Below, one piece after another: positions 7,575 through 14,111 of a DNA stretch of 14,111 nt. Source of the DNA: Bacteroidales bacterium UBA3289 (GTDB lineage Bacteria > Bacteroidota > Bacteroidia > Bacteroidales > UBA932); NCBI GenBank assembly GCA_002361625.1, contig DETL01000009.1, positions 1 through 14,111 of the forward strand, in the 5' to 3' direction. Positions within the stretch are counted from its first letter, which is position 1, and the number at the start of each line of letters is the position of its first letter. A program made the position numbers and the translations under genes. The notes beneath the pieces were generated by a model, which saw nothing but the letters and a program-made list of their open reading frames with translations, did no database searches and was not told the DNA's origin.

Positions 7575-7582
7575 TATCTTTG
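7575..7582 (+). promoter_or_regulatory. Bacteroidetes -7 box (TATCTTTG) for the rightward acyltransferase operon
   Basis: TATCTTTG matches TAnnTTTG. It lies 23 bp from the divergent TATATTTG box, back to back, so the two promoters must share their upstream DNA. A small dyad CCAT-aaaa-ATGG (7563-7574) lies between them. No good -33 TTTG is seen. The box ends only 9 bases before the ATG at 7592, so transcription should start within a few bases of the start codon. Confidence 0.55.
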
Positions 7583-7591
7583 TAAAGGTTT

Positions 7592-8530
7592 ATGGAAAGC
7601 AAACGGTCTTTCGGCATCCGCCTTGTGGAAGGTCTCATGCGCCTGCTGGCGCGGCTTCCGCTTGGTTTTCACTACGCTTGCGCCCGCTTCCTCTCGTGGT
7701 TGGTGGGTGATGTCTTCCGTTATCGCCGCGATGTGGTGACGGCGAATCTGGCGCGCAGTTTTCCCGACCGGGACTACGACTACCTGAAGGCCGTGACAAA
7801 GGGCTTCTACCGCCACTTCGGGGAGATGCTCGCAGAGGCCGTCTGGTTCTGTGGAAAGCGGGGTGAGAAGGGCCGGAAGGAACTCATCGACAGTAATATC
7901 TGCGAGATTACGAACAGCGACGAGTTCAATGCTTTCTACGACCGGTCCTCTTCCGTGATGCTCCTGAATTCCCACGCCGGGAACTGGGAGCTGATGGGCG
8001 GCGTGGCCCAGTACGACCGCAGTGCGCCCGGCGTCCGGCACTGGGACTGGCCCGAGGTGGTGGTCATCTACCGCGCCCTGGCGAGCAAGTTCTGGGACCG
8101 GGTGATGGGCGACGGCCGCTGCGCCCCCGTTTCGGACCGGAATTATGAAGGATATGTGGAAGGCGGGTCGATCCTCCGATACGCCGTCTCCCACCGGCAC
8201 GAAAAGAAACTCTATATATTCAATACGGACCAGTTCCCTTACCATGCCGTCCAGCATTACGATGTGGGAACCTTCATGAACCAGCGTACGGAAGCGATGG
8301 GCGGTGCGGCCATCCTGGCCTGCAAGATGGGCATGTCGGTCGCCTATATCCGCTGGTACCAGGAAAGGCCCGGGAATTACCGGATGACCTTCGTCCCGCT
8401 CTGCGAAAATGCGGCGGAGACGACGCCGGAAGCGTTGATGAAACAGTTTTACAAGCATCTGGAGGAAGACATCAAGGCCCAGCCTTCCCTGTACCTCTGG
8501 ACCCATAAAAGATGGAGAAAGCCCCAATGA
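7592..8530 (+). CDS. Lysophospholipid acyltransferase-family protein (LpxL/HtrB-like)
   Basis: A 312-residue acyltransferase of the lipid A biosynthesis LpxL/HtrB superfamily, which adds acyl chains to lipid A or a related lipid at the inner membrane. LLNSHAGNWELMGG carries the catalytic HxxxxE motif, His128 and Glu133. The N-terminus (about 10-38) is a hydrophobic membrane-anchoring helix followed by RYRRDVVTANLARSFPD, typical of the family. YIFNTDQFPYH near 210 and the segment with GGAAILACKMGMSVAY near 235 fit the later blocks. The ATG lies almost on the predicted transcription start. An in-frame ATG at 7637 (Met16) is possible but would cut into the helix. The stop overlaps the next gene by 4 bp. 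Confidence 0.88.
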   Translation: MESKRSFGIRLVEGLMRLLARLPLGFHYACARFLSWLVGDVFRYRRDVVTANLARSFPDRDYDYLKAVTKGFYRHFGEMLAEAVWFCGKRGEKGRKELIDSNICEITNSDEFNAFYDRSSSVMLLNSHAGNWELMGGVAQYDRSAPGVRHWDWPEVVVIYRALASKFWDRVMGDGRCAPVSDRNYEGYVEGGSILRYAVSHRHEKKLYIFNTDQFPYHAVQHYDVGTFMNQRTEAMGGAAILACKMGMSVAYIRWYQERPGNYRMTFVPLCENAAETTPEALMKQFYKHLEEDIKAQPSLYLWTHKRWRKPQ

Positions 8531-9513
8531 ATCTCAAAATCCTCACCCTTGCCGGCCTTTTTGCGGCCGTCCCTGTCCTTCTCGAGGCACAGTCCGTGAC
8601 CTACAGCCTTCCCCGTACCACCGTGGTCGTGGAAGTGGATGCGGTCCAGGAAACCTTCTTCGCCGGCCCTTACGCCCGGTTCGCATCGAAGTATCTCGGC
8701 ATCGACGCCGAGCAGCGGGATGCTTCCCGGGTCTTCCTGCAGGAAATCCGCATCCTTTCCCGGGTGGAGGCCGATCCGGCCGCCCGGTACTCCACGGATA
8801 TCCGGGGCGGTGAGGAGCGTTTCCTCGCCCTTTCCTCCCAGGGACTCGTGTCCTTCCAGGACAGGACCGAGGCGGGTGACTATACCTGGCGCTTCGATCC
8901 GCAGGCCCGGTACGATTTTGCGAAGGAGAGCGTGACCGCTCCGACCAAGACGGAAGTCCGGACGGTGTGGAAGGAAGTCCAGACCGATACCGCCATTGTC
9001 CAGGTCCCCGTGGAAGAGTCCTATGAAGTGGAGAAAACCCTCGAAATGCGGGCCCAGGAAGCGGCCAAGATGGTCCTTAAGGCCCGTCAGGAGCGGTTCA
9101 ACATCACCATCGGCAATACGGACGCCACCTATAGCGGCGAAGCCCTCGGGGCCGCCATCCGGGAACTGGAGAAGGTGGAAAAGGAGTATCTCCGCCTGTT
9201 CGTCGGCCGGACGGTCCGCCGTCAACTGAACGAGTCCTTTGACATTATACCGCAGCCCGGCACCCAGAAGTACCTGGCTTTCCGGCTGTCCGATGCGGAC
9301 GGCATCGTTACGGAGGGATCGGCCATGCCTTACTACCTGGAATTCACGCCCGACGAGGTCGTGGAGGGAGGTCTCCGCGACAGCAAGAACGCCATCCGGT
9401 ACCGGATCCCGGCCCCTTGCCTGGTGAAGCTCACCGCCGACGGGCATACCCTGGCCAAAGCGCGCATCCCGGTGTTCCAGCTGGGCGCCGAAAGCACCGT
9501 TCCCGTGAAATAA
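8527..9513 (+). CDS. DUF4831-family secreted protein of unknown function
   Basis: A 328-residue protein starting MNLKILTLAGLFAAVPVLL with EAQS following: a Sec signal peptide with likely cleavage after the Ala near residue 22 and no lipobox Cys, so periplasmic or surface-exposed rather than a lipoprotein. The mature part resembles DUF4831, a Bacteroidetes family, in three places: YSLPRTTVVVEVDAVQETFF at the start, a paired charged-helix region with QEAAKMVLKARQERFNIT near 178, and LEKVEKEYLRLFVGRTV near 222. No catalytic motif is visible. The start at 8527 is preferred over the ATG at 8512 because it puts the signal peptide directly at the N-terminus and gives an ATGA overlap with the acyltransferase stop. 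The coupling hints at an envelope role. The family assignment is from memory. Confidence 0.78.
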   Translation: MNLKILTLAGLFAAVPVLLEAQSVTYSLPRTTVVVEVDAVQETFFAGPYARFASKYLGIDAEQRDASRVFLQEIRILSRVEADPAARYSTDIRGGEERFLALSSQGLVSFQDRTEAGDYTWRFDPQARYDFAKESVTAPTKTEVRTVWKEVQTDTAIVQVPVEESYEVEKTLEMRAQEAAKMVLKARQERFNITIGNTDATYSGEALGAAIRELEKVEKEYLRLFVGRTVRRQLNESFDIIPQPGTQKYLAFRLSDADGIVTEGSAMPYYLEFTPDEVVEGGLRDSKNAIRYRIPAPCLVKLTADGHTLAKARIPVFQLGAESTVPVK

Positions 9514-9534
9514 CACATAACACTAATACATATC

Positions 9535-10995
9535 ATGAGCACTATCAAAGATCTGCAGCCCCAGGTAGTTTGGGGCAACTTCTATGGATTGACCCAGGTT
9601 CCCCGTCCCTCCAAGCATGAAGGGAAAGTCATCGAATATCTCTTGAACTGGGGAAAGGAACACGGCGTGGATGTCGTCAAGGACGAGACCGGCAACGTGA
9701 TTTTCCGCAAACCCGCCACGCCGGGCTATGAGAATCGCCGCGGCGTGATCCTGCAGGGCCACATGGACATGGTCCCGCAGAAGACCTCCGATTCCGCCCA
9801 CGATTTCCTGAAAGACCCGATCTCCGCCTATGTGGACGGCGAGTGGGTCACGGCCGACCGGACCACCCTCGGTGCCGACAACGGCATCGGCGTGGCGATG
9901 GGCCTCGCGGTCCTGGAGGATCCTTCCGTGGAGCATGGCCCCGTCGAGGTCCTGGTGACCTATGACGAGGAAACCGGCATGACCGGCGCCAACGCCCTGA
10001 AGCCGGGCGTGCTGAAGGGCGACATCCTCATCAACCTCGATTCCGAGGAAGAGGGTGAGCTGTGCGTGGGCTGCGCCGGCGGACTGGACGTCACCGCCGA
10101 GTTCAAGTACCGGAAATACAATACCAAGCCGGGCTACAAGGGCCTGACCATCGAAGTCAAGGGCCTCCAGGGCGGTCACTCCGGCATGGACATCTCCCTG
10201 TACCGGGCCAATGCCAACAAGGTCCTCGCCCGCATCCTCCTTCCGCTCATCGAGGTCTTCGGTGTGCAGGTCGTGAGTTTCACCGGCGGCTCCCTCCGCA
10301 ACGCCATCCCGTTCGAGGGCATCGCCGAAGTGGTCGTTCCGGCCGAGAATCTGGAATCCGTCAAGAAGCTCATCGGCAACATCTTTGACGAGGTGAAGGC
10401 CGAATTCGGCGAGAGCGATCCGGGCGCCGTCCTGTTCGTGAAGGATGTCCCCGCCGCTCCCAAGTACATCCAGGGCAGCGTGATGCTCCGTTTCGTGAAG
10501 GCGCTGATTGCCTGTCCGTCCGGCGTCATCCGGATGAGCCGCACCATGGAAGGCCTGACCGAGACCTCCATCAACATGGCCATCGTCCGGACCGAGAAAG
10601 GCCGGGCGAGCGTCCATTCCCTGATGCGCAGCGCCGTGGATACCTCCAAGGCCTGGCTCGCCCAGCGCGTCCGCTGCATCTTCGAGCTCGCCGGTGCCGA
10701 CGAAATCGAGTTCAAGGGCGGCTACAGCGGCTGGACCCCGAAACTGGACACTCCGATGAACAAGGTCATGATGGTGCAGTACGAAAAGGTATATGGGGAG
10801 CCGATGAAGGTCATGGCCACCCACGGCGGTCTGGAATGCGCCCTCCTGGGTGCCAAGTACCCGAACTGGGAGATGGTCTCCGTCGGCCCGACCATCAAGT
10901 ACCCGCACTCCCCGGACGAGCGGGTGAACATCGCCTCCGTGGGCCGTACCTGGGAGTACCTGAAGGCCGTTCTCAAGAACGTTCCCGAGAAGTAG
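9535..10995 (+). CDS. pepD: Aminoacyl-histidine dipeptidase (peptidase D, M20 family)
   Basis: A 486-residue cytosolic metallodipeptidase of the M20C type, expected to cut Xaa-His and other dipeptides. All expected di-zinc residues are visible: His76 with Asp78 in GHMDMVPQ, Asp115 in LGADNGIG, catalytic Glu145 and ligand Glu146 in DEETGM, Asp169 in NLDSEEEGEL, and His458 in YPHSPDERV. The lid/dimerisation domain is at about 185-400, with GGHSGMDI (His215) near its start. Length matches the family. It lies 21 bp after the DUF4831 gene with no obvious separate promoter in that gap. Together with the divergent POT transporter and TldD/E it gives the region a peptide-use theme. Confidence 0.96.
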   Translation: MSTIKDLQPQVVWGNFYGLTQVPRPSKHEGKVIEYLLNWGKEHGVDVVKDETGNVIFRKPATPGYENRRGVILQGHMDMVPQKTSDSAHDFLKDPISAYVDGEWVTADRTTLGADNGIGVAMGLAVLEDPSVEHGPVEVLVTYDEETGMTGANALKPGVLKGDILINLDSEEEGELCVGCAGGLDVTAEFKYRKYNTKPGYKGLTIEVKGLQGGHSGMDISLYRANANKVLARILLPLIEVFGVQVVSFTGGSLRNAIPFEGIAEVVVPAENLESVKKLIGNIFDEVKAEFGESDPGAVLFVKDVPAAPKYIQGSVMLRFVKALIACPSGVIRMSRTMEGLTETSINMAIVRTEKGRASVHSLMRSAVDTSKAWLAQRVRCIFELAGADEIEFKGGYSGWTPKLDTPMNKVMMVQYEKVYGEPMKVMATHGGLECALLGAKYPNWEMVSVGPTIKYPHSPDERVNIASVGRTWEYLKAVLKNVPEK

Positions 10996-11016
10996 CGCTG
11001 CTCCCGTTCCACGCAT

Positions 11017-11094
11017 ATGAGAAAACGCTCCCGGTGGCCGAGGTTGCCGGGAGCGTTCGTCATGCCCTGGAAGCGCATGGCGGGGTCGTCGTGA
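11017..11094 (+). other. Short out-of-frame ORF at the hrpB start, possible leader or frameshift trace
   Basis: An ATG at 11017 opens a 25-codon reading frame (beginning MRKRSRWPRL) that ends at TGA 11092-11094, inside hrpB in another frame. The product is basic and resembles nothing I know. Its position is where an hrpB start would be expected. Adding one A to the AAAA run at 11022-11025 would turn it into MRKTLPVAEV and join it in frame to HrpB. It may therefore be a sequencing or mutational trace, a frameshift site or chance. Confidence 0.3.
11024..11057 (+). promoter_or_regulatory. Perfect 11-bp inverted repeat spanning the hrpB start
   Basis: AACGCTCCCGG (11024-11034) is the exact reverse complement of CCGGGAGCGTT (11047-11057), with a 12-nt loop, preceded by an A-run. 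It lies 29 bp past the pepD stop and looks like half of an A-stem-T bidirectional terminator. The plus strand lacks a T-run after the stem (CGTCATG); the minus strand has TTTTC. It also codes for the first residues of HrpB. It may be a weak terminator, an attenuator, or a structure controlling hrpB translation. Confidence 0.6.
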
Positions 11095-13478
11095 CGGCTC
11101 CTCCGGGCGCCGGAAAGTCCACGCTGCTGCCGCTCGCCATCCTGGAGGGCGTCGAAGGGAAAGTGCTGATGCTGGAACCCCGGCGGGTGGCCGCCCGGCA
11201 GATTGCCGAGCGGATGGCCTATATGCTGGGAGAACCGGTGGGCCGGACGGTCGGTTACCGGATGCGGTTCGAGCACTGCGTGGGGGCATCGACCCGGGTT
11301 GAAGTGATGACCGAGGGCGTCCTGGTGCGCCGCCTCACGGACGATCCGGGCCTGGACGGGGTTTCCGTCGTGATTTTCGACGAATTCCACGAACGGAGCC
11401 TGACGACGGATGTGGCCCTGGCGCTGGTCCGGGAAGCGCGGGAGGTGTTGCGTCCGGATTTGAAACTGGTGCTGATGTCGGCGACCATCGACGCCTCTTC
11501 CCTGTGCCGGGAACTGGACCTGCCGCTGGTGGAAAGCCGGGGGAAGATGTTTCCGGTGGACGTGCTCCGCGGGGCCGACGCCACCCCGGATAACGCCGCC
11601 GAAACCGTCGCCAAGGCGGTCCGCGAGGCTCATCGGACCTATGAAGGCGACATCCTCGCCTTCCTTCCGGGCGAGGCCGATATCCGACGCTGTGTCCAGC
11701 TGCTGGGCTCCTCCCTGGGCGATACGGCCGTATGCCCGCTTTATGGAATGCTCTCTCTGGCGGAACAGCGGAAAGCCATCGCTCCCAGCGCCCCCGGAGA
11801 GCGGAAAGTCGTTCTGGCAACGCCCATTGCCGAGACTTCCCTGACGATCGAAGGAGTGCGGGTGGTCGTGGACAGCGGCCTGTGCCGGAAGCTGGTCTAT
11901 GATGCCCAGCGCGGCCTGAGCCGGCTGGAAACGGTCCGGATCAGCCGGGACATGGCGGACCAGCGGACGGGACGCGCCGGCCGCGTGGCGCCGGGCGTGT
12001 GCATCCGGCTGTGGAATCCCGGCATCGAACAGCAGATGGCCCCGCTGCGTGTTCCCGAGATCCTGGAAGCGGACCTTGCGCCGACGGTGCTGGACATCGC
12101 CGCCTGGGGAGAATCCCGTCCGGAGCGGCTTCGCTGGCTGACTCCTCCGCCTGCGTACGCCTTGGCCCAGGCCCGGCAGCTGCTGATCTCTTTGGATGCC
12201 GTGGATGCCGACGGCCGGCTTACGCCGCATGGCCGGAAACTCTCGTCCCTCCCATGCCATCCGCGTATTGCGCAGATGCTGGTCCGGGCGGAAACGCCTG
12301 CCCTGAAGGCCCTGGCGGCCGATATCGCCGCCCTGCTGGAAGAGAAGGACCCGCTTGCGTCGGAGACGGCGGAAACGGGTATCGACTTGCGCCTGAAAGC
12401 CCTCCGGGAAGCCCGGCTAACCCGGCGCGAGGGCCGGTGGAGCCGTATTCTCCGGATTGCGGAGCAGTATCGGCGGATGGTCCGGGTGGAGCCCGACGAC
12501 CGGGAGGCGGACCCTTACGAAGCCGGCGCCCTGCTCTCCGCCGCCTATCCGGAGCGTATCGCCAAGGCGTGGAAGGAAGGCCGGGGACGTTTCCAGCTCG
12601 CTACCGGCGACATCGCCGCCCTGGATCCGTCCGACGCCTGGTCATCCTGTGAGTACCTGGCAGTGGGCGCGTTGCATGCCGCTCCGGGAAACATCGGCCG
12701 CATTTTCCTTGCGGCCCCTTTGTCGGAGGCCGATCTGCAGGCCGTGGCCCGGCCGCGGGATGTCGTCGGCTGGGACAGCCGGCAGGGGAGTGTCGTCGCC
12801 CGCCGGGAACAGCGGATCGGACAGATCCTTCTCTCGTCCCGACCCCTTTCCGACGTCCCTCCGGAAACGGTCCTCCGGATTCTCTGCGACGCGGCCCGGA
12901 AGGAAGGGACTTCGATCTGGGATTTTCATGACGGCGTGCAGAACCTCCAGCGCCGCATCGCGGCCGTCGCCGCCTGGCATCCGGAGCTGGAACTTCCGGA
13001 CCTGTCCACGCAGGCGGTCATGGACCGGGCTCCAGAGTGGCTGCCCCTGTATGCCGGCAAGGCCACGACGGCGGCTGAGCTGCACCGGATCGACCTGGAA
13101 TCGGTCCTGTGGGGCCTTCTGACCTATCCCCAGCAGCAGGCGGTGGACCGCCTGGCCCCCACCCATATCACCGTCCCCACCGGAAGCCGCATCCGCGTCG
13201 AATACCGGCAGGGGGCCGATGCACCCGTCGTCCGGGTCCGGCTGCAGGAATGCTTCGGCCTGCAGGATACGCCCCGGGTCGATGACGGCCGCCGCCCGGT
13301 CCTGATGGAACTGCTTTCTCCGGGATTCAAGCCCGTCCAGCTCACTGCCGACCTCCGCAGTTTCTGGGAGAACACTTATTTCGAAGTGCGGAAGGAACTC
13401 CGCCGCCGCTATCCCAAACATGCCTGGCCGGACGATCCCCTCGAAGCCGATCCGGTGCGCGGGGTGAAGCGGAAATAG
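11034..13478 (+). CDS. hrpB: ATP-dependent helicase HrpB (DEAH-box family)
   Basis: About 814 residues from the GTG start at 11034, close to the usual HrpB length. Helicase motifs in order are Walker A APPGAGKST (Lys28), LEPRRVAARQIAERMA (Ia), DEFHER (II, Asp116), MSATID (III), FLPGEADIRR (IV), LATPIAETSLTI (V) and QRTGRAGR (VI). The HA2-like region and the HrpB C-terminal domain follow, with PTGSRIRVEY and LQECFGLQDTPR and a close in KHAWPDDPLEADP. The cellular role of HrpB is poorly known; RNA or nucleic-acid remodelling is assumed. No in-frame ATG exists outside pepD. GTG 11034 loses the LPV that normally begins the conserved region. CTG 10998, or a shift from ATG 11017, are alternatives. 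The frame stays open back to 10836 inside pepD, which is not a credible start. Confidence 0.92.
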   Translation: MAEVAGSVRHALEAHGGVVVTAPPGAGKSTLLPLAILEGVEGKVLMLEPRRVAARQIAERMAYMLGEPVGRTVGYRMRFEHCVGASTRVEVMTEGVLVRRLTDDPGLDGVSVVIFDEFHERSLTTDVALALVREAREVLRPDLKLVLMSATIDASSLCRELDLPLVESRGKMFPVDVLRGADATPDNAAETVAKAVREAHRTYEGDILAFLPGEADIRRCVQLLGSSLGDTAVCPLYGMLSLAEQRKAIAPSAPGERKVVLATPIAETSLTIEGVRVVVDSGLCRKLVYDAQRGLSRLETVRISRDMADQRTGRAGRVAPGVCIRLWNPGIEQQMAPLRVPEILEADLAPTVLDIAAWGESRPERLRWLTPPPAYALAQARQLLISLDAVDADGRLTPHGRKLSSLPCHPRIAQMLVRAETPALKALAADIAALLEEKDPLASETAETGIDLRLKALREARLTRREGRWSRILRIAEQYRRMVRVEPDDREADPYEAGALLSAAYPERIAKAWKEGRGRFQLATGDIAALDPSDAWSSCEYLAVGALHAAPGNIGRIFLAAPLSEADLQAVARPRDVVGWDSRQGSVVARREQRIGQILLSSRPLSDVPPETVLRILCDAARKEGTSIWDFHDGVQNLQRRIAAVAAWHPELELPDLSTQAVMDRAPEWLPLYAGKATTAAELHRIDLESVLWGLLTYPQQQAVDRLAPTHITVPTGSRIRVEYRQGADAPVVRVRLQECFGLQDTPRVDDGRRPVLMELLSPGFKPVQLTADLRSFWENTYFEVRKELRRRYPKHAWPDDPLEADPVRGVKRK

Positions 13479-13509
13479 TTTGTTTTTCAGGAATTTATTC
13501 GTATATTTG
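13479..13509 (+). promoter_or_regulatory. Canonical Bacteroidetes promoter of the rpsF-rpsR operon
   Basis: TTTG at 13479-13482 and TATATTTG at 13502-13509 are separated by exactly 19 bp, the consensus arrangement for the Bacteroidetes primary sigma factor. The -33 element touches the hrpB stop codon (13476-13478). Transcription should begin a few bases after 13509, at or just inside the hairpin that follows, leaving a leader of about 65 nt. This is the clearest promoter in the window and the best phylum marker. Confidence 0.9.
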
Positions 13510-13510
13510 C

Positions 13511-13546
13511 AGTCCTTTTTGGCACCTTTGAGCGCCAGGAAGGACT
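13511..13546 (+). promoter_or_regulatory. 13-bp hairpin at the 5' end of the rpsF leader mRNA
   Basis: AGTCCTTTTTGGC (13511-13523) pairs with GCCAGGAAGGACT (13534-13546) in 13 continuous pairs, two of them G-U, around the 10-nt loop ACCTTTGAGC. It starts 1 nt after the -7 box, so depending on the true start site the mRNA begins in or at its left arm. The next 32 nt are AT-rich and unstructured, ending in AACAAACA before the ATG, which suits initiation without a Shine-Dalgarno in this phylum. It may be an autoregulatory element: a leader element bound by S6:S18 is known in other bacteria. Whether this loop matches it is not established. Confidence 0.6.
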
Positions 13547-13578
13547 TAAGTATTTATTAAACAATTAATTAACAAACA

Positions 13579-13953
13579 ATGGTTAACCAGTACGAAACCG
13601 TTTTCATTGCTACTCCCGTTTTGTCTGAGGCCCAGATGAAGGAAGCGGTTGCCAAGTACACCCAGCTCATCCGCGAGAATGGCGGTGAGGTCGTGTACGA
13701 AGAGGATTGGGGCCTGCGCCAGCTCGCTTATCCGATCCAGCACAAGACCACAGGTTTTTATTACCTGATCGAGTTCAAGGCCGACTCGCAGTTTGTCGCC
13801 ACCCTCGAGACCCAGTATCACCGTGACGAGCGCATCATCCGCTTCCTGACCGTCGCCCTGGACAAGGACGCCGTCGCCTATGCCGAGAAGCGCCGCGCCA
13901 ACAAGGCTGCCAAGGCTGCTGCCGCCGCCGAGGCTCCCAAGACCGAAGAGTAA
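13579..13953 (+). CDS. rpsF: 30S ribosomal protein bS6
   Basis: A 124-residue bS6. It starts MVNQYETVFIATPVLSEAQM and has the typical ENGGEVVYEEDWGLRQLAYPI and KTTGFYYLIEFKA strands, then YHRDERIIRFLTVALDKDA. The ferredoxin-like core ends near residue 100. The last 20 or so residues are a low-complexity Ala/Lys tail ending KTEE; tail length varies between species. bS6 binds bS18 in the central domain of the 30S subunit. The ATG follows an A-rich leader without Shine-Dalgarno. It lies 18 bp before rpsR, the usual order. Confidence 0.97.
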   Translation: MVNQYETVFIATPVLSEAQMKEAVAKYTQLIRENGGEVVYEEDWGLRQLAYPIQHKTTGFYYLIEFKADSQFVATLETQYHRDERIIRFLTVALDKDAVAYAEKRRANKAAKAAAAAEAPKTEE

Positions 13954-13955
13954 TC

Positions 13956-13965
13956 AAAGGAGGAA
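13956..13965 (+). promoter_or_regulatory. Strong Shine-Dalgarno sequence before rpsR
   Basis: AAAGGAGGAA lies in the 18-bp gap between rpsF and rpsR, with 8 nt from GGAGG to the ATG. This is close to the ideal anti-Shine-Dalgarno match. It stands out because rpsF and the other operon-leading genes here have none, and because Bacteroidetes use such sites rarely. Confidence 0.85.
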
Positions 13966-13971
13966 CTTATC

Positions 13972-14111
13972 ATGGCAAACGAAAACAGCGAAATCCGTTA
14001 TCTCAACCCCCCGACCGTGGAGGTTCGCAAGAAGAAGTACTGCCGCTTCAAGAAGGCCGGCATCAAGTACGTCGATTACAAGGACCCCGAGTTCCTCAAG
14101 AAGTTCCTCAA
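13972..14111 (+). CDS. rpsR: 30S ribosomal protein bS18, 5' part only
   Basis: The first 46 codons of bS18 are present and the reading frame continues past the right edge. The protein begins MANENSEIRYLNPPTVEVRK and contains KKKYCRFKKAGIKYVDYKDP, the conserved N-terminal region with its single Cys and basic patch. bS18 forms a dimer with bS6 on the 30S platform. The usual next gene in the operon is rplI (bL9), which would lie outside the window. The start is fixed by the strong Shine-Dalgarno sequence upstream. Confidence 0.95.
   Translation, partial: MANENSEIRYLNPPTVEVRKKKYCRFKKAGIKYVDYKDPEFLKKFL

Noticed and set aside
8449..9516. Minus-strand frame opposite the DUF4831 gene
   Set aside because: The plus-strand protein has a signal peptide, the right overlap with its neighbour and family resemblance; the minus frame has none.
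10836..11033. HrpB starting at the ATG at 10836
   Set aside because: It would overlap pepD by 160 bp and add residues that are only the out-of-frame reading of pepD.
9523..12260. Two long minus-strand frames (588 and 512 codons) opposite pepD and hrpB
   Set aside because: They run across the junction of two well-recognised genes and have no recognisable motif.
1..14111. tRNA, rRNA, CRISPR array, insertion sequence or prophage genes
   Set aside because: None was recognised by eye; the genes are typical core genes packed with small gaps.

Overview
The window looks like core chromosome from a GC-rich member of the Bacteroidales (Bacteroidota). Three things support this. A textbook Bacteroidetes promoter (TTTG, 19-bp spacer, TATATTTG) sits before rpsF, and two further TAnnTTTG boxes lie in the 7504-7591 intergenic region. 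A DUF4831-type secreted protein is present, a family I know from Bacteroidetes. Most genes lack a strong Shine-Dalgarno sequence. Coding regions are very GC-rich while promoter and leader regions are AT-rich. Genus cannot be fixed from the sequence; an uncultured gut or rumen lineage is a guess. I see no insertion sequence, prophage, CRISPR array, tRNA or rRNA.

Left part (1-7503, minus strand): seven tightly packed genes read leftward from one AT-rich promoter region near 7551. In transcription order they are a POT-family peptide transporter, a zeta-toxin-like P-loop kinase, TldD, TldE/PmbA, a SlyD-type FKBP prolyl isomerase with a His/Cys tail, a family 2 glycosyltransferase and a HAD phosphatase. 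Junctions are 9 bp, -14 bp, 3 bp, -4 bp, 0 bp and -4 bp, so this is almost certainly one operon with translational coupling. Its first genes suggest peptide uptake and proteolysis; the last two look like housekeeping genes. The extreme left end (1-109) holds what looks like the 3' half of a plus-strand terminator and a cluster of interleaved inverted repeats.

Middle part (7592-13478, plus strand): a divergent set made of an LpxL/HtrB-like acyltransferase, a DUF4831 secreted protein (4-bp overlap), the dipeptidase PepD and the DEAH-box helicase HrpB. The acyltransferase start is only about 10 nt past the promoter box, so its mRNA may be almost leaderless. The pepD-hrpB junction is odd. HrpB has no in-frame ATG at its expected start, an ATG lies one base out of frame just before it, and a perfect 11-bp GC-rich inverted repeat covers the start region.

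Right end (13479-14111, plus strand): a canonical promoter, a 13-bp hairpin at the very 5' end of the predicted mRNA, then rpsF (bS6) and the start of rpsR (bS18), which runs off the window. rpsR has a strong Shine-Dalgarno sequence, unusual for this phylum.

Most interesting points: the zeta-like kinase overlapping the TldD/TldE protease genes, the anomalous hrpB start and its hairpin, the rpsF leader hairpin, the altered proton-coupling motif of the POT transporter, and the interleaved inverted repeats at the left end. No clearly new multi-gene system is proven here.
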